Source: Nocardioides thalensis (lineage in GTDB: Bacteria > Actinomycetota > Actinomycetes > Propionibacteriales > Nocardioidaceae). From it: DNA of 64,000 nucleotides. The stretch covers positions 372,001-436,000 of the forward strand of contig NZ_JACCFP010000001.1 of assembly GCF_013410655.1 (NCBI RefSeq), read 5' to 3'. The notes beneath the pieces are model-generated. The model was not told the origin of the DNA, did not search any database, and saw only the letters and a list, made by a program, of their open reading frames with translations. This document shows, one piece after another, positions 6,593 to 14,086 of the stretch; the first letter of the stretch is position 1; each line of letters begins with the position of its first letter. The translations under genes and the position numbers were made by a program.

Positions 6593-8008
6593 GTGACCAC
6601 CACCTCCCTCGATGACGGCGTCGCCACGCCGTCGAGGCCCCCGAAGATGACGCCCCGCGAGTGGGGGCTGCTCCTCGTCCTCTGCGGCGCGCTGTTCCTC
6701 GAAGGCATCGACATCGCGATGCTCAACGTGGCGGTGCCGGCGATCGCGGCCGACGTCGGGCTGTCGACCGGCTCGGCGCACTGGGTGATCAGCGCCTACG
6801 TGCTCGGGTACGGCGGCTTCATGCTCCTCGGCGGCCGCTCCGCCGACCTCCTCGGCCGGCGCCGGGTCTTCCTGACGGCGCTCGTCGTCTTCATCGCCTT
6901 CTCCGGCCTCGGCGGGTTCGCCACGGAGAGCTGGATGGTGGTCGTGGCCCGGTTCGTCACGGGTGTCGCGGCCGGGTTCATGACGCCCGCCGGGCTCAGC
7001 ATCATCACGACGAGCTTCCCCGAGGGGCCGCTGCGCGACCGGGCCGTGGTCATCTACGGCGCGACCGGCGCTGCCGGCTTCTCGCTCGGCATGGTGGCCG
7101 GCGGCCTTCTCACGACGGCCAGCTGGCGCTGGGTGTTCTTCGCGCCCGTCGTGCTCGGCGCGGTGCTCCTGGTCCTGGGTCGGGCGCTGATCCGCGCCGA
7201 CGAGGCCCGCACGGCCGCGCCCGCCAGGTTCGACGTCGTCGGCGCGCTCACGGTGACCGGCGCGATGGTCGCGATCGTCTACGGCATCGTCAGCCTCGGC
7301 GAGGACCGCGAGACGACGCGGGGAGTAGTCGTCGCCGTCGTGGCCGCGCTGTTGCTGGCCGCCTTCGTCCTGCACGAGCGGCGGACGCCGTACCCGTTGG
7401 TGAGGCTGGGCATCCTGCGCGAGGGACTGGTCCTGTCGGCCAGCACCGTCGGCCTCCTCTTCATGGGCTCGTTCTTCGGCTTCCAGCTGGTGGGCACCCT
7501 GTACCTGCAGGACCTCAAGGGATGGTCGCCGCTCGAGACCGGCCTCACGTTCGCGATCATGGGCATCGACCTGATCCTGGCTCCGGTGCTCACGCCGCGG
7601 CTGGTGCAGCGGTTCGGCAACGGCGCCGTGCTCGTCGCCGGGCTCGCCGCCGCGACGGCGGCGTACGCACTGCTGCTCCGCCTCGACTCCGGCTGGGGGT
7701 ACGTCGACCTGCTGCCCAGCCTGGTGCTGGTCGGCATCGCGTTCACCCTCGCGTACGGACCGGTGACACTGGCCGCCGCGGAGGGAGTCGACGAGTCGGA
7801 GCAGGGCCTGGCCAGCGGTGTGCTCTACACGGCGTTCCAGTTCGGGGGTGCGGTCGGCCTCGCCGTGGTCAGCATCGTGCTCGCCGGCCACGGCAGCCAG
7901 GACGCCGACGACTACCGCCGCGCGTTCCTCGTGCCGACCGTCCTGGGTGGCCTCGCGATCCTGGCGGCGCTCGTCCCGCTGCTGCGGCGCCAGGTCACCG
8001 CCCGGTGA
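6593..8008 (+). CDS. MFS transporter, drug:H+ antiporter-2 type (EmrB-like)
   Basis: A 471-residue MFS transporter of the 14-segment drug-exporter type. Residues 22-45 (LLLVLCGALFLEGIDIAMLNVAVP) match the D-x3-NVA-P start of EmrB/QacA proteins; the motif GRSADLLGRRRVF lies between segments 2 and 3 and GAAGFSLGMVAGGLL in segment 5. It acts in the inner membrane as a proton antiporter for unknown compounds. GTG 6593 has an AGGAG site 6-10 bases upstream. Control by the divergent HxlR protein is likely. Its last 14 bases overlap the convergent phosphatase gene. Confidence 0.88.
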   Translation: MTTTSLDDGVATPSRPPKMTPREWGLLLVLCGALFLEGIDIAMLNVAVPAIAADVGLSTGSAHWVISAYVLGYGGFMLLGGRSADLLGRRRVFLTALVVFIAFSGLGGFATESWMVVVARFVTGVAAGFMTPAGLSIITTSFPEGPLRDRAVVIYGATGAAGFSLGMVAGGLLTTASWRWVFFAPVVLGAVLLVLGRALIRADEARTAAPARFDVVGALTVTGAMVAIVYGIVSLGEDRETTRGVVVAVVAALLLAAFVLHERRTPYPLVRLGILREGLVLSASTVGLLFMGSFFGFQLVGTLYLQDLKGWSPLETGLTFAIMGIDLILAPVLTPRLVQRFGNGAVLVAGLAAATAAYALLLRLDSGWGYVDLLPSLVLVGIAFTLAYGPVTLAAAEGVDESEQGLASGVLYTAFQFGGAVGLAVVSIVLAGHGSQDADDYRRAFLVPTVLGGLAILAALVPLLRRQVTAR

Positions 8009-8804
8009 GGGCCTCGTCGTCGCCCTTCGCCATCGGCACCAGGTCGGCGATCGAGTCGACGACCATCGTCGGCCGGTAGGGGAACCGGCCGACCTGGTCG
8101 GGGCGGGTCGAGCCGGTCGAGACGAGGACGGTCCGCATGCCGGCCTCGAGCCCGCTGATGATGTCGGTGTCCATGCGGTCGCCCACCATGACCGTGGTCT
8201 CCGAGTGCGCCTCCAGCCGGTTGAGGGCGCTGCGCATCATCAGCGGGTTCGGCTTGCCGATGAAGTACGGCGTCTGGCCGGTGGCGGTGCTGATCAGGGC
8301 GGCCACCGACCCGGTCGCGGGCAACATGCCCTGGGGGCTCGGGCCGCTCGGGTCCGGGTTGGTCGCGAGGAAGCGCGCGCCGTCGTTGATCAGGCGGATC
8401 GCCCGGGTGATCGACTCGAAGGAGTAGGTGCGGGTCTCGCCGAGCACCACGTAGTCGGGGTCGCGCTCGGTCATCACGTAGCCCACGTCGTGGAGCGCGG
8501 TGGTCAGGCCGGCCTCCCCGACGACGTACGCCGATCCGCCCGGTCGCTGGTCGGAGAGGAACTGGGCGGTCGCCAGCGCCGAGGTCCAGATCGACTCCTC
8601 CGGCACCTCGATGCCGCTGCGGAGGAGGCGCACGCGGAGGTCGCGGGGCGTGTAGATCGAGTTGTTGGTGAGGACGAGGAAGGGGACGTCCGCCTCGCGG
8701 AGCGCGGCGATGAACTCCTGCGCTCCCGCGATGGGCTCCTCCTCGTGGACGAGCACGCCGTCCATGTCGGTCAGCCACGTCTCGATGGGTCGCATCTCGG
8801 TCAC
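7995..8804 (-). CDS. HAD-IIA family phosphatase (NagD-like)
   Basis: A 269-residue HAD hydrolase. Motif I DMDGVL (D13 nucleophile, D15 acid/base), motif II LTNNS, motif III Lys in FIGKPNP and motif IV VGDRMDTD are all present. The large cap between motifs II and III defines subclass IIA (NagD, 4-nitrophenylphosphatase, glycerol-2-phosphatase relatives). It should dephosphorylate a small metabolite; which one is unknown. The start is GTG 8804 with GAGAAT six bases before it; ATG 8795 is an alternative. It is followed 37 bases downstream by nothing co-directional except the LacI gene, which is further upstream. Confidence 0.85.
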   Translation of the reverse strand: MTEMRPIETWLTDMDGVLVHEEEPIAGAQEFIAALREADVPFLVLTNNSIYTPRDLRVRLLRSGIEVPEESIWTSALATAQFLSDQRPGGSAYVVGEAGLTTALHDVGYVMTERDPDYVVLGETRTYSFESITRAIRLINDGARFLATNPDPSGPSPQGMLPATGSVAALISTATGQTPYFIGKPNPLMMRSALNRLEAHSETTVMVGDRMDTDIISGLEAGMRTVLVSTGSTRPDQVGRFPYRPTMVVDSIADLVPMAKGDDEALTGR

Positions 8805-8841
8805 CCGTCCATTCTCGGTGTGCGTCGGCGGTCGCGGGACA

Positions 8842-9867
8842 TCAGGCCGGGACGACGGCGACCTCGCCCGTGCCGCGCTGGATCAGCCGGTGCGGGACCG
8901 TCACGTGGCGCGCCGGCGTCTCGTCGCCGTCGAGCCGCGCGAGGACGAGCTCGGCCGCCCGGGCGCCGATGGCCGCCACGTCCTGCCGGATCACGGTCAG
9001 GTCCATCAGGTCGGCGGTGGGGAAGTCGTCGAACCCGACGAGAGCGACCCGGTCGGCCGCGCCCGCGTCGCGGAGCGCCCGCAGGGCGCCGACGCTCAGG
9101 ATGTTGCGGAGCGTGATCACCGCGGTAGGCGGCTCCGGGCGGCCGAGGAGCTCGGTGACCACGGCCTGGGCGTCGTCGGCGGAGCGGACGTCGGGGCGGA
9201 CGAGGCCGGGACCGGGCTCCACGCCGGCCTCGCGCAGCGCCTGCTCCACCCCCTCGATCCGGAGCCGGGCGGTCTCGATCGCCAGCAGGTCGCTGACCAC
9301 GGCGATGCGGCGGTGGCCCTGGGCGAGCAGGTGGCGCGCGGCGTCGTAGCCGCCCCGCACGTTGTCGACGGTGACCGAGTCGGCGTCGACGCCCACGGGG
9401 TGCCGGTCGACGAAGACGGTCGGCAGGCCGGCGCGCAGCTCGGGGAGCAGGTAGTCCTGCCGGTCGGTGGCGGGCATGATCACCAGGCCGTCGACGCGCC
9501 GTGAGACGAGGTCGGAGACGAGCAGGCGCTCGCGCGCGGCCTCCTCGTCGAGGCTGGCGGCGAGCAGAGCGACCTGCCGCTCGTGGCAGGCGTCCTCCAG
9601 TCCGCGGAGCAGCCCGGCGGAGAAGCTGTTGCCGACGTCCTGGAGGAGCACGCCGAGCACGCGGGCCCGGCCGACGCGGCGCCGCAGGTTGCTCGCCGCG
9701 AGGTTGTGGCGGTAGTCGAGCTGGTCGATGGCCTTGTGCACGCGGGTGCGGACGGCCTCGGACACCGGCGACTCGTCGTTGACCACCCGCGAGACCGTCT
9801 TCAGGCTGACGCCGGCCAGCGCCGCGACGTCGCGCATCGTGGCGCGCGGCTTGCTGTTGGTCGACAC
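8842..9867 (-). CDS. LacI family transcriptional repressor of the fructose/fructan locus
   Basis: A 341-residue LacI-type repressor. HTH plus hinge at residues 8-60 (TMRDVAALAGVSLKTVSRVVN and the LRRR hinge region), then a periplasmic-binding-protein-like effector domain (LGVLLQDVGNSFSAGLLRG to VALVGFDDFPTADL). GTG 9867 is preceded by a GGAGGGAG ribosome site and starts ten residues before the HTH. It is divergent from a FrcB-FrcC-FrcA importer, fructokinase and GH32 fructanase, so fructose or a fructose phosphate is the likely inducer (inference). A matching operator lies at 9968-9981. Confidence 0.88.
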   Translation of the reverse strand: MSTNSKPRATMRDVAALAGVSLKTVSRVVNDESPVSEAVRTRVHKAIDQLDYRHNLAASNLRRRVGRARVLGVLLQDVGNSFSAGLLRGLEDACHERQVALLAASLDEEAARERLLVSDLVSRRVDGLVIMPATDRQDYLLPELRAGLPTVFVDRHPVGVDADSVTVDNVRGGYDAARHLLAQGHRRIAVVSDLLAIETARLRIEGVEQALREAGVEPGPGLVRPDVRSADDAQAVVTELLGRPEPPTAVITLRNILSVGALRALRDAGAADRVALVGFDDFPTADLMDLTVIRQDVAAIGARAAELVLARLDGDETPARHVTVPHRLIQRGTGEVAVVPA

Positions 9868-9933
9868 CGCTCTCCCTCCCTCTGCCCGGGGGCCGTGGCC
9901 CGCCCGGATGGTGAGCCCTTTCCTACCAGGGCC

Positions 9934-9981
9934 TTGACCGTGATCGCCATCACATGCTCTCATACGGTGACATCGTTGTCA
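9934..9981 (+). promoter_or_regulatory. Promoter and LacI-type operator of the frc operon
   Basis: TTGACC (9934-9939) and TCTCAT (9958-9963) form a -35/-10 pair with an 18-base spacer. TGACA-TCGT-TGTCA (9968-9981) is a perfect dyad with a central CG, the form typical of LacI-family operators, and sits at the expected start of transcription. A weaker dyad GTGAT-N4-ATCAC (9940-9953) lies inside the spacer. Confidence 0.65.
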
Positions 9982-10015
9982 TCAGGACGTGACATCACCT
10001 CGAAAGGTCAGGCAC

Positions 10016-11089
10016 ATGCAGCACAAGCCCCGCGCAGGACTCTCCCGGGTCGTCGCCGCCGGCGCGGTCGTCGCGCTCTCCACCACGCTCGCCGCCTGCG
10101 GCGGGTCGGCCGAGGGTGACGGCGAGACCGTCGGCGTCACCCTCATCACCAAGGACTCGATCAACCCGTTCTTCGTCGCGATGCAGGAGGGCGCGAAGGA
10201 GGCCGCGGAGGGTGAGGACGTCGACCTCACGGTCGCCGCCGGCGCCGAGGACGGCGACGAGGCCGGGCAGATCGAGGCGATCGAGGAGGCGGTCGCCCGT
10301 GGCGACGACGGCATCCTGATCACGCCCAACGGTCCCGGCGTCAACTCGGCCATCGAGTCCGCGCGCGACGCCGGCCTCTACGTGATCGCCCTCGACACGC
10401 CCCCGGACCCCGCCGACATCGTCGACATCACCTTCGCGACCGACAACTTCCTGGCGGGCGAGCTGATCGGCCAGTGGACCGCCGCCCAGCTGGGCGGCGA
10501 GCCAGCGACGATCGCGCTCCTCGACCTGTTCAACGACAAGGTTGTCAGCGTCGACTACGACCGCGACCAAGGCTTCCTGACCGGCATGGGCATCGACACC
10601 GCCGACCCGCAGGTCAACGGCGACGAGGCTCCCTCGGGCAGCTACTCCGGCGGCGACTACGAGATCGTTTGCAACGAACCGACCGGCGGCAACTCCGACG
10701 GCGGCCGGAGCGCGATGGAGAGCTGCCTGACGCAGAGCGACGAGATCAACGTCGTCTACACGATCAACGAGCCCGCGGCGGTCGGCGCGCACGAGGCGCT
10801 CGAGGCCGCGGGCATCGACGACGCCCTCATCGTGTCCGTCGACGGCGGCTGCGCGGGCGTCCAGTCCGTCAAGGACGGCGTCATCGGCGCCACCTCGCAG
10901 CAGTACCCGCTCGAGATGGCGTCCCAGGGCGTCGCCGCGATCGCCGACCTCGCGCGCGGCGGTGACGCGCCCGAGACGTCGGACGGCCTCGACTTCTACA
11001 ACACCGGCGTCGCGCTGGTGACCGACCAGCCGGCCGACGGCGTCGAGAGCATCGACACCGACGAGGCCGCCGAGATCTGCTGGGGCTGA
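10016..11089 (+). CDS. frcB: Sugar ABC transporter substrate-binding lipoprotein (FrcB-like)
   Basis: A 357-residue secreted lipoprotein. The signal peptide ends in the lipobox LAAC (cysteine near residue 27), so the mature protein is anchored outside the membrane. The rest is a type-I sugar-binding fold of the ribose/fructose group (ITKDSINPFFVAMQEGA, ITPNGPGVNSAIE, VYTINEPAAVGAHEAL). It delivers sugar to the permease encoded next. The fructose assignment rests on the downstream fructokinase and fructanase and the FrcA-like ATPase. ATG 10016 has an AAAGG site upstream. A strong hairpin follows the gene. Confidence 0.85.
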   Translation: MQHKPRAGLSRVVAAGAVVALSTTLAACGGSAEGDGETVGVTLITKDSINPFFVAMQEGAKEAAEGEDVDLTVAAGAEDGDEAGQIEAIEEAVARGDDGILITPNGPGVNSAIESARDAGLYVIALDTPPDPADIVDITFATDNFLAGELIGQWTAAQLGGEPATIALLDLFNDKVVSVDYDRDQGFLTGMGIDTADPQVNGDEAPSGSYSGGDYEIVCNEPTGGNSDGGRSAMESCLTQSDEINVVYTINEPAAVGAHEALEAAGIDDALIVSVDGGCAGVQSVKDGVIGATSQQYPLEMASQGVAAIADLARGGDAPETSDGLDFYNTGVALVTDQPADGVESIDTDEAAEICWG

Positions 11090-11103
11090 CGCTCCAGCGC
11101 CGT

Positions 11104-11139
11104 GGGGACGGCCGTCCGCCAGCCAGGACGGCCGTCCCC
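11104..11139 (+). promoter_or_regulatory. Strong intercistronic hairpin between frcB and frcC
   Basis: Two perfect 14-bp inverted arms (11104-11117 and 11126-11139, GGGGACGGCCGTCC and its complement) with an 8-base loop. There is no T tract, so it is more likely an mRNA stabiliser or attenuator that keeps the binding protein more abundant than the membrane parts than a full terminator. Confidence 0.6.
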
Positions 11140-11157
11140 GACCGGAAGGAACACATC

Positions 11158-12177
11158 GTGACCACCCAGACCCTGACCGCTGCGAGCGTCCTGCAGGGCA
11201 GGAAGACCCTCGCCCAGCGGCTCCAGTCCCAGCTGCACGCCCGGCCCTGGCTCAGCCCGGCGGTCGTGCTCGTGGCGGCGTACGTCGTCTTCTCGCTCGT
11301 CAACCCGCGCTTCGCCGAACCGGGCGCACAGTCTCTGCTGATCCAGCAGACCGCAGTCGTGGCGGCGCTCGCGATCGGGCAGACCCTGATCATCCTGACC
11401 GCCGGCATCGACCTGTCGGTCGGCGCGATCACGATCCTCGCGATGATGGTGACGGCCAAGGCGGCCGCCGAGAACGGGCTGTCCGGGCCGATGGCCCTGC
11501 TGCTCGGGCTCGGCGTCGGGCTCGGCGCCGGTCTCGTCAACGGCGCCCTGGTGACCCGGCTCAGCCTGCCGCCGTTCATCGTCACCCTCGGCACGCTCAG
11601 CGTCTTCACCGCGATCACCCTGATCTACACCGGCGGCACCAGCATCCAGGCCAACGCGCTGCCCGGCCTGCTCAGCTGGACCGGCGAGTCCTTCGCGGTC
11701 GGCGAGTTCCGGATCACGGTCGGAGTGGTCCTGGTCCTGGCGATGTACGGCGTCGTCGGCTTCGCGCTGTCGCAGACGGCCTGGGGCCAGCACGTGTACG
11801 CCGTCGGCGACGACCCCGAGGCCGCGCGTCTCTCGGGGGTCAGCGCGCGCCGGGTCCTGCTCAGCGTCTACCTCGCCGCCGGCCTCATTTACGCGATCGC
11901 CGCGTGGGTGCTGATCGGCCGGGCGGGCGCCGCCAGCCCCAACGCGCTGACCGACGCCAACCTCGCGAGCATCACCGCCGTCGTCATCGGCGGGACCAGC
12001 CTCTTCGGCGGCCGGGGCGCCCTGATCGGGTCGCTCCTCGGCGCGCTCATCGTCCAGTCGTTCACCCTCGGCCTGGCGCTGGCAGGGGTCGACGACCACT
12101 ACCGGCTCCTGGCCGTCGGGGCGCTGGTGATCCTCGCCGTCTCCGCCGACCAGTGGATCAGGAAGGCACGCGCATGA
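11158..12177 (+). CDS. frcC: Sugar ABC transporter permease (FrcC/RbsC-like)
   Basis: A 339-residue integral membrane protein with about 9-10 segments, belonging to the ribose/fructose permease family. Recognisable parts are the ILTAGIDLSVGAI segment near residue 80, PPFIVTLGTLSV, and the cytoplasmic EAA-like loop GDDPEAARLSGVSARRVLLSVY that contacts the ATPase. GTG 11158 follows a GGAAGGA ribosome site. The stop codon overlaps the ATG of the ATPase gene (ATGA), indicating coupling. It forms the channel through which FrcB delivers sugar. Confidence 0.88.
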   Translation: MTTQTLTAASVLQGRKTLAQRLQSQLHARPWLSPAVVLVAAYVVFSLVNPRFAEPGAQSLLIQQTAVVAALAIGQTLIILTAGIDLSVGAITILAMMVTAKAAAENGLSGPMALLLGLGVGLGAGLVNGALVTRLSLPPFIVTLGTLSVFTAITLIYTGGTSIQANALPGLLSWTGESFAVGEFRITVGVVLVLAMYGVVGFALSQTAWGQHVYAVGDDPEAARLSGVSARRVLLSVYLAAGLIYAIAAWVLIGRAGAASPNALTDANLASITAVVIGGTSLFGGRGALIGSLLGALIVQSFTLGLALAGVDDHYRLLAVGALVILAVSADQWIRKARA

Positions 12178-13031
12178 CCACCCTCAGCCGCGAACCGGAG
12201 TCCGCCACGATGCCCCACGTCCCCGACCCGTCCGCCACCACGCCGGTCCTCGAGGCCCGTGGCCTGGTCAAGACCTTCGGCAACGTCGTCGGCCTTGCCG
12301 GGGTCGACCTCGAGCTGCGCCAGGGAGAGGTGCTCGCCGTCATCGGCGACAACGGCGCCGGCAAGTCGACCCTGATCCAGTGCCTCACCGGGGCGCTCGT
12401 TCCCGACGAGGGCGAGCTGCTCCTCGAGGGCGTGCCGGTGAGCTTCCGCAAGCCCCAGGACGCCCGCGAGGCGGGCATCGAGACCGTCTACCAGTCGCTC
12501 GCCGTGATCCCCGCCCTCGACATCGCCACCAATCTCTTCCTCGCCCGCGAGGTACGGCGCCGCGGGCCGCTGGGGCGCGTCCTCCGCATGCTCGACAAGA
12601 AGGCCATGCGCGAGCAGGCGGAGAACGCCGTGCAGGACCTGGGCATCCAGACGATCCAGAACATGGGCCAGGCGGTCGAGACCCTGTCGGGCGGCCAGCG
12701 GCAGGCCGTCGCGGTCGCGCGCGCGGCAGCGTTCGGCAGCAAGGGCGTCGTCCTCGACGAGCCGACCGCGGCGCTGGGCGTCAAGGAGTCGGGCCAGGTG
12801 CTCGGCACGATCGAGAAGCTCCGCGACGCAGGCCTGGCCGTGATCCTGATCAGCCACAACATGCCGCACGTGTGGCAGGTGGCCGACCGCATCCACGTGC
12901 AGCGGCTGGGCCGCGGCGCCGGCGTGCTGGACCCCAAGGTGCACACGATGTCGGAAGGCGTCGCGGTGATGACCGGTGCGACCACGATCGACGAGCTGGA
13001 GGCCCGGCAGGCCGGGGCCCGCGATGACTGA
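12174..13031 (+). CDS. frcA: Sugar ABC transporter ATP-binding protein (FrcA-like, single domain)
   Basis: A 285-residue ATPase with one nucleotide-binding domain: Walker A GDNGAGKST near residue 60, signature LSGGQRQAVAVARA, Walker B VVLDEPTAAL and switch His in LISHNM. Most sugar ATPases of this group (RbsA, XylG) have two fused domains; a single domain with the late HVQRLGRGAGVLDPK segment is characteristic of FrcA of fructose importers. It powers transport through FrcC. It overlaps frcC by 4 bases and the kinase gene by 8 bases. Confidence 0.88.
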   Translation: MTTLSREPESATMPHVPDPSATTPVLEARGLVKTFGNVVGLAGVDLELRQGEVLAVIGDNGAGKSTLIQCLTGALVPDEGELLLEGVPVSFRKPQDAREAGIETVYQSLAVIPALDIATNLFLAREVRRRGPLGRVLRMLDKKAMREQAENAVQDLGIQTIQNMGQAVETLSGGQRQAVAVARAAAFGSKGVVLDEPTAALGVKESGQVLGTIEKLRDAGLAVILISHNMPHVWQVADRIHVQRLGRGAGVLDPKVHTMSEGVAVMTGATTIDELEARQAGARDD

Positions 13032-13977
13032 TGGGCGGGTGCTCGTCGTCGGCGAATCGGTCGTCGACGTGGTCCCGCGCGAGGACGGGACGACGGTCGA
13101 GCACCCGGGCGGCAGCCCGGCCAACGTCGCCGTCGCGCTGACCCGGCTCGGCGTGCCCGTCGACCTGGTGACGGCAGTGGGCCCGGACACTCGGGGCGAC
13201 CTCCTGCTCCGGCACCTGCAGCGGTCGGGCGTGCGGGTCGTGGGCGACGCCGCGATCCTGCCCCGCACGTCCACCGCGGTCGCGCGGCTCGACGCGCACG
13301 GCGCGGCGTCGTACGACTTCGACCTGCGGACCGACCTCGCCGAGCCACCCGCCGCGGCCGACCGGGTGCACGTGCACGCCGGCTCGGTCGCTGCCGTCGT
13401 CGAGCCGGGCCGGTCGGCCGTCCGGCGGGTGCTCGCCTCCCACCGGGAGACGGCGACCGTCAGCTACGACATCAACGCACGTCCGGCGCTCACCGGGAGC
13501 GGGCCCGACCTCGCCACCGCGGTGGACGAGGTCTGCGCGCTCAGCGACCTGGTGAAGGCGTCCGACGAGGACCTCGCCGTGGTCTACCCCGGCACCCCGA
13601 CCGACGAGGCCGCCCAGCGGCTCCTCGCCCTCGGCCCGACGGCGGTCGTCGTGACCCGGGGTGCGGCCGGCGCCACCTGCTACACGCGGTCGGACGAGAT
13701 CAGCGTGCCCGGGTTTGGCGTCACCGTCGTCGACACGATCGGCGCTGGCGACTCGTTCCTGGCCGCCCTGCTCGACGGCCTGCTCCGCACCGGCGGTCTC
13801 GGCGAGGCGGGCGCCGACCGGCTGTCGGGCGCCTCGCGCGCGCAGTGGTACGCCGTGCTCTCGCGCGCCAACGCCGCGGCGGCGATCACCGTGTCCCGCG
13901 CAGGCGCCAACCCGCCGACCCACCACGAGCTCGACCCCGTCGGGACCGAGCTCGCGCACAGCGACCTGCCCGCCTGA
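13024..13977 (+). CDS. PfkB-family sugar kinase, probable fructokinase
   Basis: A 317-residue ribokinase-fold kinase. It begins with the family N-terminal GESVVDVVP, then GGSPANVAVALTRLG (substrate lid region), and ends with the ATP-site signature DTIGAGDSFLAALLDGL, whose Asp is the catalytic base. Placed last in the importer operon and just before the fructanase, it most likely phosphorylates imported fructose to fructose 6-phosphate. That assignment is contextual, since PfkB kinases of different sugars are hard to tell apart. ATG 13024 overlaps the end of frcA by 8 bases. Confidence 0.85.
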   Translation: MTDGRVLVVGESVVDVVPREDGTTVEHPGGSPANVAVALTRLGVPVDLVTAVGPDTRGDLLLRHLQRSGVRVVGDAAILPRTSTAVARLDAHGAASYDFDLRTDLAEPPAAADRVHVHAGSVAAVVEPGRSAVRRVLASHRETATVSYDINARPALTGSGPDLATAVDEVCALSDLVKASDEDLAVVYPGTPTDEAAQRLLALGPTAVVVTRGAAGATCYTRSDEISVPGFGVTVVDTIGAGDSFLAALLDGLLRTGGLGEAGADRLSGASRAQWYAVLSRANAAAAITVSRAGANPPTHHELDPVGTELAHSDLPA

Positions 13978-13983
13978 CCCCCG

Positions 13984-14061
13984 CACCTTCTCCGCACCTC
14001 CTCCGCACCTCCTCCGCACCTCCTCCGCACCTCCTCCGCACCTCCTCCGACACCTCCTCCG
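13984..14061 (+). repeat. 11-bp tandem repeat upstream of the fructanase gene
   Basis: Seven head-to-tail copies of CACCTCCTCCG fill most of the 109-base gap between the kinase and fructanase genes. The first copy has one mismatch and one extra base precedes the last copy. The tract is purine-free on this strand except for single G/A positions. Copy number could vary by slippage and alter leader length. Confidence 0.85.
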
Positions 14062-14086
14062 CTCCGTCGCCGATCCGAAGGAACCG

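Noticed and set aside
13984..14061. Possible CRISPR array
   Set aside because: The units are 11 bp with no spacers between them; it is a simple tandem repeat and no cas gene is present.
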